The notes beneath the pieces were generated by a model, which ran no database searches, was not told where the DNA came from, and was given only the letters and a program-made list of their open reading frames with translations. From Spirochaetota bacterium (lineage in GTDB: Bacteria > Spirochaetota > Spirochaetia > Treponematales > Rectinemataceae), in contig JAKPBN010000336.1 of the NCBI GenBank assembly GCA_029778945.1, positions 1 to 42,131 of the forward strand: DNA of 42,131 bases, given 5' to 3'. Every line of letters begins with the position of its first letter. Position 1 is the first letter of the stretch. Below, one piece after another: positions 1 through 7,628 of the stretch. The position numbers and the translations under genes were made by a program.

Positions 1-2
1 CG

Positions 3-221
3 AAGCAGGCCGGGGTGGACAAACCGATAGGCTGGCATACGGCGCGTCATACCTTCGCCGTGCTCTCCCTCGAAGGGGGGGCGGACTTCTATACCGTATC
101 CAAGTTGCTTGGGCACACAAAGCCTCAGACGACTGCGGTTTACGCAAAAGCGACTGATGGAATGAAACGACGCGCCGTTGAGGCGTTGCCGGATGTAAGC
201 ATCCAGAATAGCTCTGGATAA
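3..221 (+). CDS. Tyrosine recombinase/integrase, C-terminal part (cut by window edge)
   Basis: The reading frame is open from the window edge and ends with TAA at 219-221, so only about 72 C-terminal residues are visible. The catalytic signature of tyrosine recombinases is present: HTARHTFA carries the H-x-x-R of box II, LLGH carries the next histidine, and the tyrosine nucleophile follows in TTAVYAK. The enzyme would cut and rejoin DNA at attachment sites through a 3'-phosphotyrosine. The GTG at 15 is an internal codon rather than the true start. An excisionase-like HTH gene and a RepA-like ATPase follow within 2 kb, so this is probably the integrase of an integrated element. Whether the upstream part is intact cannot be seen. 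Confidence 0.9.
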   Translation, partial: KQAGVDKPIGWHTARHTFAVLSLEGGADFYTVSKLLGHTKPQTTAVYAKATDGMKRRAVEALPDVSIQNSSG

Positions 222-302
222 GAACCAGGGTACTGCTCAATTGCACTTTACGCAGAAGCCGCTTCAGGAGAGAGAATTTACTTTGCGAACCGAGGTAAGC
301 AT

Positions 303-1352
303 ATGAAACTTCAATTTGACCGCCAGTTGCAGGACTATCGCAGCCCCAAGGATCTCCTTGAGGACGTGGAGCGGCAGTATGAAAAACCCCTGGAACAGGC
401 GCAAGCTTGTGCCTTGATTCTAGACGACGCGGAAAAAGGCTTCATGGATAGTCTGGACAACTTTTACAAATTGGCCGAAGGTGCCCTCAAGACTGATCAG
501 CAGGGGGTTAGAAAGCTCGGCTCACAGGAGCTCCGGCGCGCATTGATGCAACAGGCCAAGAGCGAAATCGCTCTATTGCATAAGCCGATTTGGTACGAAT
601 CGCCTGAGCCGGCGGGCGGTTATGCGACTTTCCCTATGTCTGATGGCTGCGCTGAAAGCGTTGAGCGGAGTTTACCTTCTGCCGAGTTTGTCGAGCGGCA
701 GATGGAGGCCATTTCGATGTGGCAAAGTCAAGCTGAGCAAGAATGGAGTGATTTCGAAATTGCTCGCGCTGTCGCTGATCATTTTCAGCAAAGTTGTGAT
801 CACCGCAGGGCTTCTGAGGGCGTTCTTGCCGCTTTTGCGAGCCTTCGGCTTGCCTTCGAGTTCCGTAATGAATTTAGGAATCGGAGCAAGAAGAAAATAG
901 CGATTGTCGAATCGCTGCCGTCTCCAGCTGCTGTATATAACAGCAATGGACCGTTGGTCAATTGTGCTGTTGGGCATTTGATGGCGTCAACGTCCCATGT
1001 TGGCTCAGCTGCCGGTGCTCTAGAAGCTAAGCCCGATTCCCAATCTTACGCCTGCAATACTGGCGCGTTCGCCGGCGAGTCCCCTAACGATACGTATGCT
1101 ACTGAGGTAGGCAGAAAAGTTATTGAAGGAGGGATAAAAGGCGCTTCGATAAGAAGGAAAGGCAGGGAAAGGGATCGGAGAATGAAAAAAGCCATCGAGT
1201 TGTATGCAATACACAAGGCGGAACGGCATCGCCTTCCTGATACAGAAGTAAAGAAGCTTGTCGCGCGAGAGGTTGGTGTTTCGATAAAGACCATTGGCAG
1301 ATATCTACAGGAATATAGCCAATGGACAAATAAGGACAACAAGGACAAATAG
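303..1352 (+). CDS. Hypothetical protein with C-terminal helix-turn-helix, mobile-element associated
   Basis: A 349-residue protein whose ATG is preceded by a GAGGTAAG ribosome binding site. I do not recognise a family for the first ~270 residues; they are acidic and helical in the N-terminal half, with a low-complexity Ser/Ala/Gly stretch around residues 210-260. The last ~65 residues are strongly basic (RRKGRERDRRMKK) and end in a segment reading like a helix-turn-helix (VAREVGVSIKTIGRYLQEY), which suggests DNA binding. It lies between the integrase and the excisionase-like gene, so a role in transfer, replication or regulation of the element is plausible but inferred. The iteron-like GGACA repeats begin inside its last codons and run past the stop. 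Confidence 0.7.
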   Translation: MKLQFDRQLQDYRSPKDLLEDVERQYEKPLEQAQACALILDDAEKGFMDSLDNFYKLAEGALKTDQQGVRKLGSQELRRALMQQAKSEIALLHKPIWYESPEPAGGYATFPMSDGCAESVERSLPSAEFVERQMEAISMWQSQAEQEWSDFEIARAVADHFQQSCDHRRASEGVLAAFASLRLAFEFRNEFRNRSKKKIAIVESLPSPAAVYNSNGPLVNCAVGHLMASTSHVGSAAGALEAKPDSQSYACNTGAFAGESPNDTYATEVGRKVIEGGIKGASIRRKGRERDRRMKKAIELYAIHKAERHRLPDTEVKKLVAREVGVSIKTIGRYLQEYSQWTNKDNKDK

Positions 1353-1381
1353 GACAAATAGGACACATCCTCTTATTGTCC
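1324..1381 (+). repeat. Iteron-like tandem GGACAAAT repeats with an inverted copy
   Basis: GGACA occurs at 1324, 1334, 1343, 1352 and 1361, a period of 9-10 bases with most copies reading GGACAAAT. An inverted copy, ATTGTCC, lies at 1375-1381. The array spans the stop codon of the preceding gene and continues into the gap before the next. Short direct repeats at near-helical spacing upstream of a rep-like gene are typical of iterons bound by replication initiators, and here a RepA-like ATPase gene starts about 0.7 kb downstream. They could instead be binding sites for the small HTH protein encoded just downstream, or a simple coding repeat (KDNKDK). Confidence 0.6.
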
Positions 1382-1400
1382 GCGGTTTTCCAGCTAGCTT

Positions 1401-1430
1401 CCTCCTAGGTTGACAAACCGAAAGAGGAGG
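1401..1430 (+). promoter_or_regulatory. Stem-loop that could hide the ribosome binding site of the HTH gene
   Basis: CCTCCT at 1401-1406 is fully complementary to the Shine-Dalgarno AGGAGG at 1425-1430, four bases before the ATG at 1435. Nested inside is a second inverted repeat, GGTT (1408-1411) and AACC (1416-1419). In RNA this can fold to occlude the ribosome binding site; in DNA the symmetry could be an operator. The pairing is visible; a regulatory role is inferred. Confidence 0.4.
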
Positions 1431-1434
1431 CTAC

Positions 1435-1662
1435 ATGAGTAACAGGTTATCCATGAAAGACGCTGAAGCCTACACCGGCTACAAGCGTTCTTATTTATAC
1501 AAGCTTATGCATGCGCACCGGATCGCCTATTACCGTCCCAATGGCGGCAAGGTGTTTTTCCTTGAAGAAGATCTGAAAGCGTTTCTGCTACAAGGACGCC
1601 AAGCCGCAGATATCGAGATTGCCGAGATTGCCGAGAGGTTTCTTGCCCGGAGGAAGTCATGA
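1435..1662 (+). CDS. Small excisionase-like helix-turn-helix protein (HTH_17 type)
   Basis: A 75-residue protein with a very strong AGGAGG ribosome binding site. The layout LSMKDAEAYTGYKRSYLYKL, then a linker, then a YRPNGGKVFF hairpin and LEEDLKAFL matches the winged-helix excisionase or MerR-like HTH_17 family, in which a recognition helix is followed by a short wing. Such proteins act as recombination directionality factors or regulators for integrases and rep genes. Its stop overlaps the next start by four bases (ATGA at 1659-1662), so it begins a three-gene coupled unit that ends with the RepA-like ATPase. Its own ribosome binding site can be paired by the stem-loop just upstream. Confidence 0.8.
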   Translation: MSNRLSMKDAEAYTGYKRSYLYKLMHAHRIAYYRPNGGKVFFLEEDLKAFLLQGRQAADIEIAEIAERFLARRKS

Positions 1663-2057
1663 GGCCCCTCAATTGGCAACTCCGTGAAAAACGCCGCATA
1701 TTCACCGCGACTCCGGGCCAACTCGCATGTGGCGAGTTTTCTGCTTTATGCGCAGTTAGGTCACGATTTTCCGCCTGCGCACTTCGGGACTGCACAGATT
1801 CACAAGCCAATCCCGATAAGGATATGGAGGAATCGACGGGGCGGGTTCACGATGAATGTGTACCTCACGATGAGAAATCAGGAATAGCGGCCACGACTCC
1901 GCCCAGCCATATCCTTTCATCAGGGACTATTCTCCAGTCCTACATTGATATTGCCCGAATTGGTTGGGAACGAACACTCAGATTTGGGCTTCGTGAGTCA
2001 GCTGGCGAATGGCTCGAAATACTGCATGCCCTCCAGCGCGAAGAGCTCCGCCGATGA
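1659..2057 (+). CDS. Hypothetical protein coupled to RepA-like ATPase
   Basis: A 132-residue frame that overlaps the gene before it (ATGA at 1659-1662) and the gene after it (ATGA at 2054-2057). This double coupling is the main reason to believe it is translated. I recognise no domain. The first third is rich in Arg, Cys and Ala and looks atypical, while the C-terminal part (residues ~85-132) looks like a normal helical segment. It may be a small regulatory protein of the element, or a frame mainly serving to deliver ribosomes to the RepA-like gene. Confidence is moderate because composition gives little support. Confidence 0.5.
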   Translation: MRPLNWQLREKRRIFTATPGQLACGEFSALCAVRSRFSACALRDCTDSQANPDKDMEESTGRVHDECVPHDEKSGIAATTPPSHILSSGTILQSYIDIARIGWERTLRFGLRESAGEWLEILHALQREELRR

Positions 2058-3505
2058 ACTCCACCATGAACTCGCTATTGGACGACCTTCACGACCTTCA
2101 AGGCTTCCTAAAAGGCCATGTGTTTTTGTCCCCACTTGATGAAAAGCGACAAAGATTGGAATCCGAGTTCCTGACAAGCGGAGACCTTGTAGCAGTATAC
2201 AGAACCATGCGGATGTATCACTCGCAGGTGCCTGAAATCGTGGCTGTTCCAGGCGCTAGTCCCAACGACCTCGCTCTTAAGCTTCTCGAATACTTGGTTC
2301 TTGAAGTCCCGGCCCCTTCTAAACCTTTTGGCGATACTCAGTCTGAGCAAGCCGTTACGGAGATCCTCAGAATCGAGACGAGGCGGAAGAGACTCGAAGC
2401 TCTTCCCCCCATAATCTCAGGGAAAGCCCTCATGGGAAAAAGGTTTCCCCCCAGGCGCTGGTTGGTTGAAAGCTTGCTTCGAGATGAAGGAACGGCGGTT
2501 CTCTCTGGTGGGAAGGCATCTGGCAAAACCCTTTTTGCCCTCGATCTTGCGGACGCAGTTTCTCAGGGACGGCCGTTCCTAAACCGCTATAAGACTATTC
2601 GAAGCACGGTTGCGTATATTTCCCTCGAATTGTCCGAGCATACGGTGCAAGAGAGATTTTCCAAGATGGGGATCGCCCCTTCTGAGAATCTAACCTTATG
2701 GTTCGGCTGGCGAAAAGGTGAGGAGGCTATCGCGGACCTAATCGCTCTTATCGAGGATAAGAGATTCGACTTAATAATCCTGGACATGGCTTCAAAGATC
2801 CGTCCCGCAGGTCGAGATTGGGCGGATTATGGCGCGGCGTATGATGATTTTGCTCCAATTCGCGAAGCTGCCATCTCTGCTGGGGTGGTAGTTCTCATGC
2901 TAGCCCATAACCGCAAGGGAGCAGCTGGCGCCGATGATCCTTCTGAGCGAATCCTGGGCTCAATCGGATTTATTGGGACCGCGGATGTTGGACTGTCCTT
3001 AAGTCGACGTCCCGGTACCATGAAGGCCGCCCTTTCGGTTTTTGGAAATGATATTCCATCCCAGGAGATTGCTCTCGAGTTCTCTGAGGAGCCACTCGGA
3101 TTCTCCATATCCAACGACGATCCTCGGGAGGCAACCTTGACGCCAGAAAGGTCAGAGGTACTTGGCGTTCTTGAGAATATGGGGGAGGCAAGAGCTTCTG
3201 AAATTGCGCATAAGATCGGCAAGGACCCCGACGTTGTCGGAAAGCATCTGCGTTCCCTTGCCACCAGTGGCCTTGCAGTATGCATTCGGTTTGGAGTTTA
3301 TGCACCGAGTCGGAGTGGTCGAAGCAGTCGGAGTGATGAAAATCCTGTTCATACTCCGACTGATACGACCACTCCGAATCTCCCGGCTTGCGACGGAACT
3401 CGTAGCGATTCCTGCTCTTTATTAAAGACGGCATGCGGGGATATTATCGATCGTCAAACTGCCTACATCCCGGAACCTCGTTTGAGCTTGGAAGTTTCTG
3501 ATTAG
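2054..3505 (+). CDS. RepA-like AAA ATPase (AAA_25) with winged-helix C-terminus
   Basis: About 483 residues from the ATG at 2054, chosen because it forms an ATGA overlap with the previous stop; an ATG at 2009 in the same frame is possible but lies inside the upstream gene. The core is a RecA/DnaB-type ATPase: Walker A in LSGGKASGKT (about residue 155), Walker B in FDLIILDMAS (about 240), and the LMLAHNRKG motif typical of hexameric RepA-type helicases and related plasmid or island ATPases. Residues ~365-425 read as a winged helix (LTPERSEVLGVLENMGEARASEIAHK). It likely acts in replication or regulation of the integrated element. A long inverted repeat lies in the DNA coding for its C-terminal tail, which is Ser/Thr/Arg-rich there. 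Confidence 0.8.
   Translation: MNSTMNSLLDDLHDLQGFLKGHVFLSPLDEKRQRLESEFLTSGDLVAVYRTMRMYHSQVPEIVAVPGASPNDLALKLLEYLVLEVPAPSKPFGDTQSEQAVTEILRIETRRKRLEALPPIISGKALMGKRFPPRRWLVESLLRDEGTAVLSGGKASGKTLFALDLADAVSQGRPFLNRYKTIRSTVAYISLELSEHTVQERFSKMGIAPSENLTLWFGWRKGEEAIADLIALIEDKRFDLIILDMASKIRPAGRDWADYGAAYDDFAPIREAAISAGVVVLMLAHNRKGAAGADDPSERILGSIGFIGTADVGLSLSRRPGTMKAALSVFGNDIPSQEIALEFSEEPLGFSISNDDPREATLTPERSEVLGVLENMGEARASEIAHKIGKDPDVVGKHLRSLATSGLAVCIRFGVYAPSRSGRSSRSDENPVHTPTDTTTPNLPACDGTRSDSCSLLKTACGDIIDRQTAYIPEPRLSLEVSD
3310..3377 (+). repeat. Two-stem inverted repeat inside the RepA-like gene
   Basis: TCGGAGTGGTCG (3310-3321) pairs perfectly with CGACCACTCCGA (3366-3377), and inside it CAGTCGGAGT (3325-3334) pairs perfectly with ACTCCGACTG (3353-3362). 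ATGAA (3336-3340) and TTCAT (3348-3352) can add a third short stem. The left half is also a direct repeat of GTCGGAGTG. The structure lies in codons of the tail of the ATPase, after the winged helix. Possible roles are an origin or nick site, an mRNA structure, or a protein binding site. The symmetry is certain and the function unknown. Confidence 0.75.
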
Positions 3506-4165
3506 TTCCTGGTCAAGCGAAGCGCCAATACACAATGATTTACTAAAGAAGCTTTCTGGTTTGTGCCTAATCGACTGAATAACGAGCGAGCAAGCATGGT
3601 CGGCTCCCATTTTGGAATTTGCCTATCCTGCTACGAAGAAGGCAATTAAGCTTAATTGGCATACAATTCTAGGGACGTTGCTCAAGAGACCTAATCTTGT
3701 CAGCGTCAAAACCTAGACTCCCGTCGTTGGCCTAGTAACGCGATTTTCGGTCTGAGACTTTGGTCAAATAGAGGCAGCCGAGGAGGCCGAAGGAATAGAG
3801 AAAATGGCAACAAGTGTCGGGGTTATTTCTTTATAGAATCCTATTGATTTGCCTAGTGACTATAATGCATTCAAGGAAGTTTCCGCCCCAGATCGAGCCT
3901 GCGAATCCAGGGAAAAGTGCGTCCGGGTACATCGCCACCACACTTTATTTCGATGATCCTCGCGAGCAACAATCGTTCCGCGGTTACGGAATGATTGTTA
4001 CATTTCAAGTCCCCAGGTCTTTTCTGGCAAGCAGACTTCCCTCAGGGTCCTGCCTTTTTCCACTGCGTATTAGAGCCCCCCAACTTGGTTCTAGTCGATA
4101 GGGACAAATTTGCAGGGTTGTAGACTTAAGCCTTCCTGCTCGACTCGGGCCCCCCCCCGAAAAAA
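3506..4165. other. Non-coding stretch at the element/defence-island junction
   Basis: No convincing gene was found in these 660 bases. The stretch is of moderate GC, unlike the GC-rich DNA that starts near 4140. It contains a strong imperfect palindrome at 3968-3999 and ends in nine C (4150-4158) followed closely by seven A (4160-4166). No tRNA was recognised. It is the natural place to look for the boundary of the mobile element. Confidence 0.6.
3968..3999. repeat. 13-bp inverted repeat with 6-base loop
   Basis: AACAATCGTTCCG (3968-3980) and CGGAATGATTGTT (3987-3999) are complementary except for one G-T pair, with CGGTTA between them. No T-run follows, so it is a weak candidate for a rho-independent terminator. 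Its position between the rep-like gene and a shift in composition makes a recombinase or regulator site an alternative. Confidence 0.6.
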
Positions 4166-5393
4166 ATGAAGACTAGCACTTTCATGGCAGCCCGGGCCGG
4201 CCTCTTCCCGGCCACCCTCCTCCAGGGCTTACCCCCGCGCCTTGCCGGAGGGACCTACAAGGTGAGGGAGGTGAGGGTCGAGGGCATTCCTGAGATCAGT
4301 CTCCCCGGTGCCCTGCGCAGTCCTTCCCAGGTGCCCTTGGCTGGCCATAGGCGCGACGAGGCTTTCGTTTCCGAATCCAGCGTAGCCTATGGGCCGGTTG
4401 GCCCCGTGGCGAGCTCCCAGGCTTTTGCCCAGGCCCTGAGAAAGGCCCTCTCGGCCTCCCGCTATGACGACCCCGTCCTCCTCCTGGGGGAGACCGGCAC
4501 GAGCAAGACTATGATCGCTCGGCGCATCCACGGCGAGTCTTCCCGCAAGGTCGGCCCCATTGTCGAGGTTAACTGCTCGGCCATAGCCGAGAGCCTGGCC
4601 GAGAGCGAGCTCTTTGGCAACGTGCGAGGGGCCTTTACCGGGGCCGAGAAGCCCCGGTCGGGCAAGTTCCGGGCGGCCCAGGGAGGGACCCTTTTCCTGG
4701 ATGAAGTGGGAGATCTCAGCCTGGAGATCCAGGCCAAGCTCCTCAAGGCCCTGGAGGACAAGACAGTTACCCCCGTAGGCTCCGACGAGCCGGCAAGTGC
4801 CGATGCCCGCCTCATAGCGGCGACTAACCGCGACCTTCCCGGTATGATCCGGGAAGGAAAGTTCCGCCGGGACCTCTACGAGCGCCTCAAGGTGGTCGTG
4901 ATTTCCTTACCCCCCTTGCGGGAGCGCAGGGAGGACATTCGGGACCTGGCAAGCCTCTTCCTCTCGAACTGGAACCAGCAATACAGGGGAGCGGCGCTTC
5001 CTGACCGAGGACGCCTTCGTCCTCCTTGAGGCCCACTCCTGGCCGGGCAATGTGAGGGAGCTCCAGAACGCCTTGAGGAGCGCGGCATGCTCGGCCACGA
5101 GCGAGGCCCTAGGTCCTGAGTCCCTGCCCGACGAGGTCCGCAGGGCCTGCCGTGATGGCCGAGGCCTCTGCGCCGGATCAGGGGGCGAGCCCGAACTCTC
5201 TAAGGATGGCCTTAACCTCAAGGCCCGCCTCCTCCAGGTGGAGTGGGAGTATGTGTCCGCGGCCCAGAGAAAGGCTGAGGGAAATAGGGAAGCCGCGGCC
5301 AAGATGCTCGGGATGACGGGTCACGCCTTCCGAAAGGCCCTGCGGGAGAGGTTGGCGATTTTCCTGGATGAGGGGTGGGAAGAGGGGATGTGA
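4166..5393 (+). pseudogene. Sigma-54 interacting AAA+ activator-like gene, frameshifted
   Basis: The first frame (4166-5029) carries the AAA+ domain of bacterial enhancer-binding proteins: GAFTGA, the loop that contacts sigma-54, at about residue 154; Walker B in GTLFLDEVGDL; AATNRDL; and the LPPLRERREDIRDLA box. Near 4980-4990 the reading must move to the other frame, which continues as TGERRFLTEDAF, then the conserved WPGNVRELQNAL and a C-terminal Fis-like helix-turn-helix (NREAAAKMLGMTGHAFRKAL) ending at 5393. A one-base indel therefore splits the gene. The Walker A reads GETGTSKT instead of the usual GETGTGKE/T, losing a conserved glycine, and there is no N-terminal sensor domain. It sits upstream of the defence operon, so it may once have controlled it. 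A sequencing error could explain the frameshift but not the Walker A change. Confidence 0.8.
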
Positions 5394-5406
5394 CCGCCAC
5401 GTTTAT

Positions 5407-5435
5407 TTGACAGCCCGCATAACGAGGAGTACCAT
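5407..5435 (+). promoter_or_regulatory. Candidate sigma-70 promoter of the defence operon
   Basis: TTGACA at 5407-5412, a 17-base spacer and TACCAT at 5430-5435 give a good match to the housekeeping promoter, 34 bases before the helicase start at 5469. A strong GAGGAG at 5424-5429 followed by ATG at 5434 also opens a 28-codon frame that ends at 5518-5520, overlapping the helicase start; promoter and leader frame would exclude each other. No GG-N10-GC sigma-54 element was found here. Confidence 0.45.
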
Positions 5436-5468
5436 GGCCGGCAGTCAATTAATGCGAGGATTGAAAAT

Positions 5469-7628
5469 ATGCCCGATCTGCATACCCCCCCGGTTTTCGA
5501 CGATGCCTTCCGACGCCTAGCCAAGCTTCAGGGCGGGGATCCAGCCTTTTTTGTCTTGGCGGTCCACTCCTTTATGGAAGGCGCCCTGAGGAGCACCTTT
5601 ACCCTCGCCGATCCCGCCGATGACAGGTTTACCAGCTTTCTAGAGGAATTCCGGTCCCATGTCCTTTCCAAGGCCACCGCCTATATCCCCGGGCTTGATG
5701 TCCTAGGCTTGATAAAACAGCAGCATTATTTGACCAACGACGTGCGTCACCGCTTTGCGCCGGCTTCCGTCGAGGAGGCCCGGGCAGCCACCCAGCACCT
5801 CTGCCGTTTCTGCGCCTTGGCCGAGATCCCTGAAGGCGGGGGGCTGGCCGCGGTCAAGGCATGCCTCAATGCTTGGGACGACCGGCGCAGCCATGCCGAT
5901 CTCCTGAGGGAGGTAAACGAGCTGGGCTACCGCTATCAGGTCGAGAGGAAGACCGGCAAGGAAATGTCCGAGAGGGTCGCGAGCCTTGAGGCCTCCCTCG
6001 CGACAGTCGGCATGCTTAAGGAAGAGATCCGGGCAAAGGACAGGGCGATAGCGGAGCTTCAGGAGATCAAGGGCAAGAAGGACGCCAAGGTCGACGAGCT
6101 TCGGGCCGAAAGGGCAACCCTGGCTGGGGAACTCAGGGCCGCGAAGCTGAAGGCCGATGCCTATGACGATGCCAGAGCTTACATCGACGAGCTCTCGCGC
6201 CTGACCATCCTCACCCGCACCAGGGCCGACTATGAGAAGACAATCATACGCCTTACCCCTGAGCAGAAGAAGGTCCTAGAGCAGATCCACCTGGACTCGG
6301 ATTTCCTTGTCAAGGGAGCGGCCGGCACAGGGAAGACCCTGGTGCTCCTCAAGGCGATCGAAAAAGCCCTTGCAGGCGGGAGGCAGCCTGAGCTCGGGAT
6401 GGACGAGATAAAGGGAAGCATCGTCCTTTTGACCTATACGAACACGTTGGTCAAGTATGACCGCTATATCGCGTCCCTGATTGCGGTGGACCCAGAGGAG
6501 AACCTCGTGTCCACGGCGGATCGATATCTGATCGAGAGGATGAAGGAGCTAGACCCGTCCCTTACCCTGGAATACGGCATAGCAGAAGAGCTGGCCGGGC
6601 GATTTCCCGCGGCCGGACTGAGCCCCAAGGACCTCTCAGCGGAAATCGAGGGATTTATCTGGGGCAACGACATCAGCTATCGCGAATATGTCGAGGAAGG
6701 GGTGGAGCGGCGAGGCATGCGGCGGCCCTTGAACAAGGAGCAGCGAGAGGCGGTATGGACCTCCCTCGAGGCCATGGACACGGCCATGGTGGAGAAAAAG
6801 ACCCTATCGAAGAACCGCGCAGCCCTTTTTGTCGCGGCGGGGGCCTCAGAAGAAGGCCTAGGAAAGGTCAGGAAGACGGACTACGTCTTCGTGGATGAGG
6901 CTCAGGATCTTTCCGCGGCCCTCATCAAGGCTCTCAAGGAATGTTCACGGCGCTGCCTGATTCTCGCCGGGGACGCGGACCAGTCAATCTACCAGCCCGG
7001 CTTCTCCTTCCGGCGCTCGGGGGTCGATATCGGGGGACGGACTAGGATCCTGAAGGTCAATTTCCGGAACAGTGTGGCGGTCCATGCCGCCGCGGAACGT
7101 TTCCGAGCCCTCTGTCCCGGCCTCGACGGGGAAAGCCTTCCTGAGGCATTCAGGGACGGACCGGCTCCCGAGCTCTACAAAGGCGACGACCAGGCGGACA
7201 TGCTTGACCTCCTCCTCAAGCGGATAGAACTCTTTGTCAGGAGACTTGACTACGACCCGGACAACCTCTGTGTCATAGTGCCGACCAACAGCGATGTCGA
7301 GCTCGTCTCCCGTTATCTCTCGGATGCGGGGCTTTCGGTCAGCGACGTCAGGGACAAGGACTTCAGCTTCAGCGAAAGGGGATCGATCAGGATCTCCACC
7401 ATGCACTCGGTCAAGGGCCTCGATTTTCCCGTCGTGCTCCTGTTTATACCGAAGTACCATCTCGGCGATCCGACGGCCGACGCCGGAGCGTCCGAGCGCA
7501 TGGCCCGCAATCTTGTCTACGTGGCCATGACCAGGGCCATGGATCACCTCAATGTGTTTGTCAGGAAGGACACGGAGAACGGCGTGATAAAAGACCTGGC
7601 GGCATGCATCGCCCCGAGCCAGCCATGA
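5469..7628 (+). CDS. UvrD/Rep-type superfamily 1 helicase with DUF4145-like N-terminus and coiled coil
   Basis: 719 residues. Residues 1-150 form a helical domain resembling the DUF4145-type module found at the N-terminus of some restriction helicases; residues ~155-250 are a charged coiled coil. The helicase motor follows: Walker A VKGAAGTGKT at ~280, Walker B VFVDEAQDLS at ~475, motif III-like AGDADQSIYQ at ~500, motif V ISTMHSVKGLDFPVV near 645, and motif VI VYVAMTRA at ~682. It should translocate on single-stranded DNA and unwind duplexes using ATP. Its stop overlaps the next start by ATGA (7625-7628), and it is the first gene of the four-gene defence unit. UvrD-like helicases are common in defence islands but are not a standard part of class 1 DISARM. 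Confidence 0.88.
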   Translation: MPDLHTPPVFDDAFRRLAKLQGGDPAFFVLAVHSFMEGALRSTFTLADPADDRFTSFLEEFRSHVLSKATAYIPGLDVLGLIKQQHYLTNDVRHRFAPASVEEARAATQHLCRFCALAEIPEGGGLAAVKACLNAWDDRRSHADLLREVNELGYRYQVERKTGKEMSERVASLEASLATVGMLKEEIRAKDRAIAELQEIKGKKDAKVDELRAERATLAGELRAAKLKADAYDDARAYIDELSRLTILTRTRADYEKTIIRLTPEQKKVLEQIHLDSDFLVKGAAGTGKTLVLLKAIEKALAGGRQPELGMDEIKGSIVLLTYTNTLVKYDRYIASLIAVDPEENLVSTADRYLIERMKELDPSLTLEYGIAEELAGRFPAAGLSPKDLSAEIEGFIWGNDISYREYVEEGVERRGMRRPLNKEQREAVWTSLEAMDTAMVEKKTLSKNRAALFVAAGASEEGLGKVRKTDYVFVDEAQDLSAALIKALKECSRRCLILAGDADQSIYQPGFSFRRSGVDIGGRTRILKVNFRNSVAVHAAAERFRALCPGLDGESLPEAFRDGPAPELYKGDDQADMLDLLLKRIELFVRRLDYDPDNLCVIVPTNSDVELVSRYLSDAGLSVSDVRDKDFSFSERGSIRISTMHSVKGLDFPVVLLFIPKYHLGDPTADAGASERMARNLVYVAMTRAMDHLNVFVRKDTENGVIKDLAACIAPSQP

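Noticed and set aside
1684-1887. Alternative 67-residue frame overlapping the small coupled gene
   Set aside because: It lacks the ATGA couplings that the 1659-2057 frame has on both ends.
3814-4101. 95-residue open frame in the junction region
   Set aside because: No good ribosome binding site, no recognisable domain, atypical composition and a strong palindrome inside it.
4150-4166. Nine C and seven A as a phase-variable switch for the regulator
   Set aside because: Upstream of the runs there are in-frame stops and no start codon that a slip could bring into frame; the gene is already broken elsewhere.
5394-5468. Sigma-54 promoter between the broken activator and the helicase
   Set aside because: No GG-N10-GC spacing was found; GG and GC pairs here are 12 or 16 bases apart.
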